Below, one piece after another: positions 33,635-40,535 of a stretch of 40,535 bases of DNA. Position numbers and translations under genes: made by a program. Below the pieces are notes generated by a model. It saw only the letters and a program-made list of their open reading frames with translations, was not told where the DNA came from and made no database searches. The number at the start of each line of letters is the position of its first letter. Positions within the stretch are counted from its first letter, which is position 1. The DNA is from Porogramme epimiltina (Eukaryota > Basidiomycota > Agaricomycetes > Polyporales > Polyporaceae), in assembly GCA_900155495.1 (NCBI GenBank), contig FTLJ01000833.1, positions 1 through 40,535 on the forward strand. Direction: 5' to 3'.

Positions 33635-33815
33635 CCCGCCCTCGCCGCCTTCTTCTCGTGCGCAGGTGGGGCTTCTCGCGCGAGCCCCCGCGGTGGTCGC
33701 GGCCGAGTTGCGGTCGAGTGGGCGGAGCCGCTCGCGGGGGGGCGCGCACGCCGAGCGCCGTGCGCGCCCCACCCTCCTCGCGCGGGAAGCGAACAAGGAA
33801 GCAGGCTCCGGGGTT

Positions 33816-33842
33816 GGCTGGCGGCTGGCGGCTGGCGGCTGG
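33816..33842. repeat. (GGCTGGC)n tandem repeat
   Basis: About four 7-bp units with the core GCTGGCG, followed by GGTTGAGG. Confidence 0.65.
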
Positions 33843-34051
33843 TTGAGGGCGTGGGCGCGGCGGAGGCGACGGTTAGACGTGCGCAGGCGGCGACAGCGAC
33901 GGGCGACGGGCGACGGCGACGATGACGGTGGCTGCGGCCGTTGCCGGCCCCCTCCCCAGCGCGTGCATCCCGTATGCACACTTACGTGTGGTGGCTAGAA
34001 GTGTGTGGCACCCCCCTCGCAGGCGCCGCCGCGTCGATTAGGTCCCAGCGT

Positions 34052-34082
34052 ACGGACGGACGGACGGACGGGCGGGCGGGCA
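34052..34082. repeat. (GGAC/GGGC)n tetranucleotide repeat
   Basis: Four GGAC units pass into GGGC units. A second, shorter GGAC run lies near 39353-39365, and a (GCAC)5 run at 34294-34314. Confidence 0.7.
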
Positions 34083-35574
34083 GGGGCGCAGACGGGTTTG
34101 GACGTGCACTTGCGCCGCGAGCCCGTGCGTGCAGCCGTCCTTCCCGCTTCTCCACAAGGCACGGGCGACCGCGCCTATTAATAGGCCGCGCACGCACGCA
34201 AGGGAGGCGCGGAGGGCGACATACTGCCCTTCGCGGAGACCGCGCGCGCGAGCGTATGTGGCAGCGAAGCCCCCCCCCCTTACCGCGGCGTGTGCACGCA
34301 CGCACGCACGCACGTCCAGGAACTGTGGCCGCGTACGCGCGCGCGGGAGGGCCCTGTAGCGTACGTGAGCGTAACGTACCGCGATGCGCCGGGCGCGCGC
34401 GCCGCAGCCGACCCCCTCGCTTCGCGGGCTTCGGGCGCGGCGCTTCCGCGACGTAAGGCCGCGAGGCAGAGAGGCCCAGGGGGGCGGGTGCGGGCACGGG
34501 CACGGGCGCGGGCGAGCCTCGGAGGGCCCTCGAAGCTTGAAGCTTGCGCCCGCGCCTGCGCCTGCGCTCGCGCACACCCGCGGGGGTACGCTGCAGCGGC
34601 GGCGTAGCGTGGCGGGAAGAGAAGGCGGCCCGCGCGCCGGCCACGCCGTAAGCACGGCAAGCGCGCGTGCATTGTGCTGCGTGTGTGTGGTGTGTGTACA
34701 TACTTACGGACGACGTACCTGCGCAGCTCGCCGGACGGGCGTGCCTCTGGCGCGCGCGCTAGGCCGGACCCGGACGTGCGCGGGCACCAGCGCGAGGGCG
34801 CGCGCGCCCCACCCCACCCGCCAGCACCAGGGAGCCAGCCAGCCCTTCGCGGAGCGGCCGTGGGCGGCGATTCGCGAACCTCCGCGCGCGATGCCGTGCG
34901 TGCCGCACATACAGTAAAAGCCCCGCGCGCGCCCGCGCTGGACACGTTCACGTTCGCGCTCGCGCTCACGCTCACGCTGTCTCGGGTGCGCGATAGGAAG
35001 TGCGCCTGCGTTCTGTGGCAGCGTGTGCCGTACGCTGATGCGTGCTTGTCCTGTCGTGCGACTGCGCGCGGCACTATATCTGTGGATGACGTTGATGGCG
35101 CGCGTGCGTGTGCAGATCACGGCTTGCTGGGACGTGATGGGCCGTGGGCTTTCCCGCGGAGGCTGGGCGAGCGGGCGTGCGCGCACGTATATGTTCTCCT
35201 TGGGTATGTTTTATTGCTGATGACGTCCGGGCGTTGCGGCCCCCCTGTGACGGTCTCCCAGGCAGCGTGGGTGTCGAAGCCTGGTTAAATGTGATCTCAG
35301 CAGGCTGCAGGGCGCGCGAAGCAGTATACTAGTCGACCCACCTGTGCGACCTTGTAAGTAGTACGACTTGTAAAATGTAGTGTTGTACGTACTCGTCTCT
35401 GCGGAAGGTATATGGAACGCCCGCCCCGCCGTGGATGATAGTTGCCCGACACCGTCTGTGGGTGAACGATGAGCATAAGTACTCCGTGATTCCATCCCTT
35501 GGCTCCCGCTGATGGCGCCTACAGCCCGAGGAGAGAGCGGCCCAAGGCCCAGGCGCCGCGCCGTCGGGCGACGA

Positions 35575-35588
35575 GGGGGGGGGGGGGG
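35575..35588. repeat. 14-nt poly-G run
   Basis: An uninterrupted G tract; another of about 13 G lies at 38423-38435. Such tracts are prone to sequencing error and to quadruplex formation. Confidence 0.7.
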
Positions 35589-38500
35589 CGCGCGACCGCG
35601 GGCGCCCTCGACTAGGGTCGATTTAGACTAGCCGTTTGCGAGGGACAATGGGCGGATATCACGCGCCTCCGCGGGGAGGGCGAGGAGCACGTTGCGCGCA
35701 CGCGTACCTGGACGCGTCGGGCTGCGCCTCGTCGACGCATCACGGCGGACCGCGCCAGAAGCGCAGGGTCGGCGCGCGGGAGGCAGGGGGAGCCTGGAAG
35801 GCGGCGGCGGCCCTGCGCTTCTCCATATCCGCGCTCCTGGAAGGTGGACGTGTTGAGCGCGGCCGCTCGGTGTGGCGCGCTACGCAACGCCCAACCGGGG
35901 CATGGCAACGTGCAACGGGCCCAAGGCGGGAGAACGTTTTGCGTTTGGGCAGGGATAGCCGCCCATCAATGGTGTGGAGAGAACCGTGTGCGCGTGCGGG
36001 GCAGGGATAATGTGTAAAAGAAGTGCTCACGATGTTATCGTACATACGTCCGTGCGATAGCAGTTGCTTGCGCGGGTGCTTTGGGGGCACAGCTGACGCC
36101 GGCGACGCGGAGATGGGATGGGAAGAACACTCACCGTGTTCTCCACTAGCGCAGTTCTAGTGATGTTTGGTAAAACAAAAAAATTGTCGGGAGGAGCTGC
36201 GGGGCTATGACATGATGCAATCGCGGGTGCGCTAGCTGTCGAAATTAAAACTGGCATCAGCCGGTGGGTGTGTGGGTGTACGGCGCAAGCAGATGCATAT
36301 CACCGTCCGACAGGCCGTGCGCACCGCGTCGCCAGCGGCAGCGGATGAGAGGGGGGAAAGGGAGGCGACCCTGAGCAGGAGTTTGCGCGAGCCCGCACGC
36401 GGGTATCAAAGCTGGCGAGCCCGCCCGAGGCCGCAGCGTCCGCTCGAATCTGGTCAGCGCAAGGCCTCGAGGGCCGCACCGTGATCGCGCAACCACCCGC
36501 CGGGGGAGCGGTGCAGCGATGATGCAGCGGCGAGCGCGCGTCGGCTCGCGGACGGTCGAGGCTCTCTCAATTGCGGGAGAAAAAATGCTGTGCAAAAAGT
36601 GCCGCGACCAGGCGCCAGGCCGCACCACCCTCCCGTTCTGGGCTTGCGGAGGCGCCCGCGAAGCAGCCGCGGTGTCAATGAGCCGGGAGGTCGTCTGCGC
36701 GCGCACACTGGCGCTCGCGTGGACGGTAAAGGCCTCTCCTTATATGTGCGCCGTGGCGCGCCCGGCGCAGGGTCGCGTGGAGACCGAGAAGAGAACGGTG
36801 ACGGAACGCCAGCGGAGGCTCCAGCAAAGAGCAGCGGCAGCAGCAAGCCCCCGTCGATCGAGGCCCCGGACGCGGGAGCGGGCTGCTTCTGCTGGAGCCA
36901 AGCTTCAGGCAGCGGCGCCGCCGAACAGAACACCAGGCCCGAGAAGTCCGGGGGGAGGGCCCGGGGTTACGCGCGACTGCGCTGCAGAAGCGCGCCCGCG
37001 CGCGCTCTCGCCCTCGCCCTCGCCCGCGCCGCCCCATTGAGTCGGCGAGAAGCCAGCGCGTTCGGCGCACGTCGCGCCTCGCGGGACGAAGCGCCTCCAC
37101 TGTCGTAAGTGGCGCGGTACCCCGTTGTGGCGCACACGTACATATGCGGGCAGCCCGCCGCTGGGCCCTCCGATCGACGCTCGTCCGCCCGCGCCCCGCG
37201 CCCCGCGTCCCCGAATGGGCACATTGGGCTTCCGGGAGCGGCTCGGCGTGTGCCGCGGGGGGAGGGGGCCCGTGCGCACTAGCCTTGTGCGCGTCGAAAC
37301 AACGTTCAATATCGCCCCGCGTGCTTGCGTGCGTGCGGCGGCGGCGGCGGCGGAGGCGGAGGCTTGTCTATAGTGCCAACTCCGCTCGGTTACATATGAG
37401 GACGTGCACGTATGCGCCGCTGCCGCGCCGCCGCCGTGCAGCGTGCACGCCGTGCGCAAACAGGAAACAGAGGCGTTCGGGCAGGGATCGTCGCTCCCCG
37501 ACCGCCCCGGGTCCCGACGCCTACCGGGCCTCGTCCCGAGCTGCTGGAGGATCCTCTCTTCGACGTCCTTCTGGTAGCAGGAGGTGTGGCGAAGCACCAC
37601 GTTGCGAAGAGGGCCGCTGAGCCACCTGGAGAACGACGGCGAGAGCGCTGCGCGAATCCGTACCTGGATAATCCGGAAGAAATGCACGCGCAGCTCAGCG
37701 TGGTTTTTCCGGAAAGGATGCTCGGTGGTGGACATAGACGCACCGAATTCGGAACGCCCGCACGCCGAACCAAGCGACGACGCCTTGGAGGCGGACACGG
37801 CGGACGCACATCGCGCGGACGTACATCGCGCGGACGTCGCGGTGGCGATCGATGGCTCCGCAGGGCGTCGCATTTGTAGATCGACAAAAGCTGGAGGCCG
37901 AGAACGTCGCTTTTCGGGTCGCCCGGCGGGCGGAAGCGACGAATGGGCCACCGCGGGCCCGGCGGAGCCTGAGGGCGCGCGGTGTGCGGCGCGTGGGTGC
38001 GACCCGGGGGGCAGAACGTTCGGCTGGAAGCTGCTGGATGTCGCCATATCCGTATCCACGTCCCGCACCCCGCATCGGTAGCGGCGGCGCCCCCGTCGGT
38101 GGCCGGGCGAGCCTGGACGGTCGGTGGCCTCCTGTGACGTCGTCCCGCCGCCGCGGCGGACTAGGACCAGCTGGTGCTGGTGCTCCGGCCGTCTAGGCGG
38201 GTGGAGCTTGCGTAGGGCCTCGAGCGGCGTGCATGTGCGCGTTGAGCCGCCGTCGGAGTCGAAAGCAGGCCCGGCCTGCGCTCCCCAGAGCCAGGGCACC
38301 CACCGACCGCGATCGATGGCAGATATCTCAACCCATCGCAAGGGCGCAAACCATCGCGGCTGCGATCCACGCCCACGTCTGCACCTTGTGCGGGACCGCC
38401 GTGCGTGGGCGTACGTTGGGGTGGGGGGGGGGGGGCGCGGGCTGAGCAGGATCTGTGGGATGTGGGAGCGCCGCGCGGCGCCCAGCGCGCAAGAAGCCCA

Positions 38501-38885
38501 GAACGCAAAACAAACAGGCATCGCGCCTGGGACCGCCCCAGAAGCCCCCCCCGCGCGCACCCACGAGAGCCCCCGGGCTGGGCACCCGCGAACCGCGTCG
38601 TGCGCGGGCGCGGGCGCGCAAAAGATGCACGACTGCACCCGCCCACGGGCGCCAGGCGCCGCGTCCGCCTGCCCGCCCCTTAGCTACGCTCGCGCGCGCC
38701 CAGGGGCGGCCGCGGCCGCTCGGAGGGCGAGAGAACGCGCGCGTCTTCTGTGACGAGGCCGGGCCCTTCGGGGTCGCGCCTGCAGAGGAGGGGGAAAGGA
38801 GGGGGGAGGGAAGGGGGGTGGCCGCCTCGAGCTTCGCCGCGTCCGCATCCGGCGGCCCACTACGGGCGGGGCCGCAGCGGCGGAG

Positions 38886-38906
38886 CGCGAACCGCGAACC
38901 GCGAAC
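38886..38906. repeat. (CGCGAAC)3 tandem repeat
   Basis: Three 7-bp units (CGCGAAC) followed by CGTGAG. Other short repeats nearby are GGGGTGGAA near 39583-39610 and GAGAGC near 39908-39935. Confidence 0.65.
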
Positions 38907-40344
38907 CGTGAGCTGCGCGCTGCGAACTGTATGCGTGCGCGCGCGCCCCCCTCGCGCGCGCGATCGAGGGCCGCCGCTGCGGACACGCGACTCGCGAGGG
39001 ACGGGGTGCGATGGGGGTGTGGGCAGGCAGGCACTGGTACTGGCGCATCTATCTGGATATCCGGGTCCGTGGGGACGAGCCCGACCCCGAGGAGGAGCGA
39101 GCACACTCGCGCACGAGGGCGGAGAAGAGCGTGATATCGATCGGATGCACGGGCCATGGCGAGTGGCCGCGCCTGTGGGGTCCTCGCTCCTGTGGGGGGG
39201 GGTGGGGGAGCGCGGAGAGGCGCGCGCGCGGGCGACGCCGTGCGCGCCCGTCTTCGACTCGGCGCTCGCGCCCCGTTTCCCCTTCCTTCTCCTCCGCTCC
39301 CGCGGGGCACGCACGCACGGGCGCGGGCAAGGTGAGCGCGCACGCTCCTAGCGGACGGACGGACGGGGCATCGCTCCATCGCGCCATCGCCATCTCCATC
39401 GCCATCGCGCACCTGCGGCTCTGACACGACCTCCCCGCGGCGGAGGCGCCGGCCGCGGGGCTTCCTCGAGCTTCGCGAGCCCGGGCGGGGGCGTGCTTCT
39501 TCGCGCGGCTTCGCGGTGCCCCCGCGCTTCCCCCGCAGCGCCGGAGCGAAGCGGGAAGCGGGCGAGGGAAGGGGGGGGGGCAGGGGTGGAAGGGGTGGAA
39601 GGGGCGAAGGCAGCGCGATAAGTCGCGGGGGGCCTGGGACGCCGCTTCCCACGCGCGAGAGAGCCCGGCTCGCAGGACCAGCGTACCGGGATGCGCACTC
39701 GTTCGTTCTGGGTGAGCGAGAGGGGGTGGGCTGGGACCGAAGGGGACAGAAGGGGCGAGCGGGGGGGAGAGAGAGAGAGCCGCCGCGGTGCGCTTGGCGC
39801 GCTCGCCTCGGAGGCGCCCGGCCGAAGAGGGAGGTGAGTTTGGGTTTCGCGGAATGGCTGTGCGCGCGTGCGCACACACATGCGGAGGCGAGTCGGCGGG
39901 TGGACGGGGGCGAGAGCGAGAGCGAGAACAAGAGCATGAGCCTCTCTCTCTCGCGCGCGCTCGAGCGAGCCCCGAGAGTTGCGGCCAGGCGAGGACGGCG
40001 TGTGCTCGTGTGCCCGCGCGCACGCCGGCCGCCCTGTCCTTCTCTCTCCCCCTCTCTGGCCTTCGCGTGCGTTCTCGCCTTCGTCGGCCCTCGCGCGCGC
40101 GCGGCCCCGGGCGGCAGCGGCTCGCCCGGGGCGCAGCACCGCCGCCCTCCCTGCGCACCGCGGGCAGTCGCGTTGCCCAACTGGGCTGCCGCCCGCCCGT
40201 TGCCCCCCCTATCGAGATCGCTTCCGCCCCGTCCCCGAACGCACGCGCAGGCGCGCGCGCGCGATCGCGCCCCGTCGGACTTTGTTGTCGCGCGCTAACG
40301 CGGGGCGCGGGGCGGGGTTAAGCAATAAGGGGCGTGGGCGCGAA

Positions 40345-40535
40345 CGGGCGAACGTCAGAGGGGGGGTGGGCTGGGGCTGGGGCTGGGGCTGGCGTGGGCG
40401 CGTGCGAGGGGCGGGAGCGAGGGACGGGAGGGGGCGAGGCGAGACGGGGAGGGAAGGGCGGGTGCCCGATGTGCCCCCCCGCGCAGGGGGGGGGGGCTGG
40501 CTGGGGGGGGGCCCCCCGCCAGCGCCCCACGGGGG
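40345..40535. repeat. G-run-rich right edge with (GGGGCT)n
   Basis: Four GGGGCT-type units lie near 40368-40393, and many G4-G10 runs continue to the window edge, ending in a C6/G-run palindromic area. The plus strand fits quadruplex patterns (four or more G3+ runs with short loops). No canonical telomere repeat is seen. Confidence 0.6.

Larger units (their letters stand above)
22951..40535. other. Extremely GC- and CpG-rich, repeat-laden region without recognisable genes
   Basis: By eye the sequence is roughly 70% GC with dense CG dinucleotides, against near-balanced composition to the left. Stop codons are so rare that open frames of 100-577 codons appear in most frames at once. All read as Arg/Ala/Pro/Gly-rich strings with no domain, which marks them as by-products of composition. 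Short tandem repeats and G- or C-runs occur throughout. Lower-GC islands exist near 25860-26290, 30380-30800, 35280-35500 and 36010-36300, but none holds a gene I can support. The identified insertion is the transposon at 23840-24823. Possible natures are a subterminal or repeat-rich chromosome region, a hypomethylated CpG domain, or foreign or mis-joined assembly sequence. No telomeric TTAGGG array is present. Confidence 0.6.

Noticed and set aside
34294..34314. Short tandem GCAC repeats considered as a possible CRISPR or telomere-like array
   Set aside because: No spaced repeat-spacer structure and no TTAGGG-type unit; it is a simple tetranucleotide microsatellite.
36905..38638. 577-codon minus-strand open frame
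   Set aside because: Overall Arg/Pro/Ala/Gly-rich and open mainly because stop codons are rare in very GC-rich DNA. Only the 37500-38047 part looks at all protein-like.
38684..40180. 498-codon minus-strand open frame, with long overlapping frames on both strands
   Set aside because: Several frames are open at once with the same biased composition, and there is no domain or splice evidence.

Overview
The window looks like nuclear DNA of a filamentous basidiomycete, most likely a wood-inhabiting Agaricomycete. The evidence is dense short introns (mostly 50-65 nt, GT-AG, with CTNAC-like branch sites), two DUF6533 seven-helix membrane proteins (a family I know from Agaricomycetes), and a secreted GH115 xylan alpha-glucuronidase. 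No prokaryotic operons, CRISPR arrays, rRNA genes or convincing tRNAs are visible. Gene models come from hand splicing. Each accepted model keeps an open frame across all its junctions and has a total length divisible by three.

Layout. 1-3.6 kb: no supportable gene. 3.66-5.94 kb: a BAG-domain co-chaperone gene (+) behind three heat-shock-element-like sites. 6.1-6.9 kb: the 3' part of a truncated DUF6533 copy. 7.15-8.21 kb: intron-like signals and open stretches of an unresolved gene. 8.84-10.60 and 11.39-13.16 kb: two tandem DUF6533 paralogues (+) with nearly identical exon lengths. Both need the same two 2-nt micro-exons to stay in frame. 13.55-17.68 kb: a 21-exon GH115 gene (-) with 6-, 13- and 18-nt exons and one GC-AG intron. 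18.73-19.28 kb: a coiled-coil protein (+). 20.06-20.85 kb: histone chaperone ASF1 (-). 21.34-22.20 kb: nuclear exosome cofactor MPP6 (+), divergent from ASF1. ACGCGT (MCB-type) pairs precede the coiled-coil and ASF1 genes.

From about 22.95 kb to the right edge the sequence becomes extremely GC- and CpG-rich, with many short tandem repeats and G-runs. Long open frames appear in most of the six frames simply because stop codons are rare. I recognise no gene there. Near its left boundary lies a 984-bp non-autonomous DNA transposon (23840-24823) with 33-bp terminal inverted repeats, an 8-bp target duplication and five internal copies of one 11-mer.

The genes are mostly unrelated: chaperone biology, a membrane-protein duplication cluster, hemicellulose breakdown, chromatin assembly and RNA decay. 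The most unusual signal is the conserved pair of 2-nt micro-exons in the tandem DUF6533 genes.
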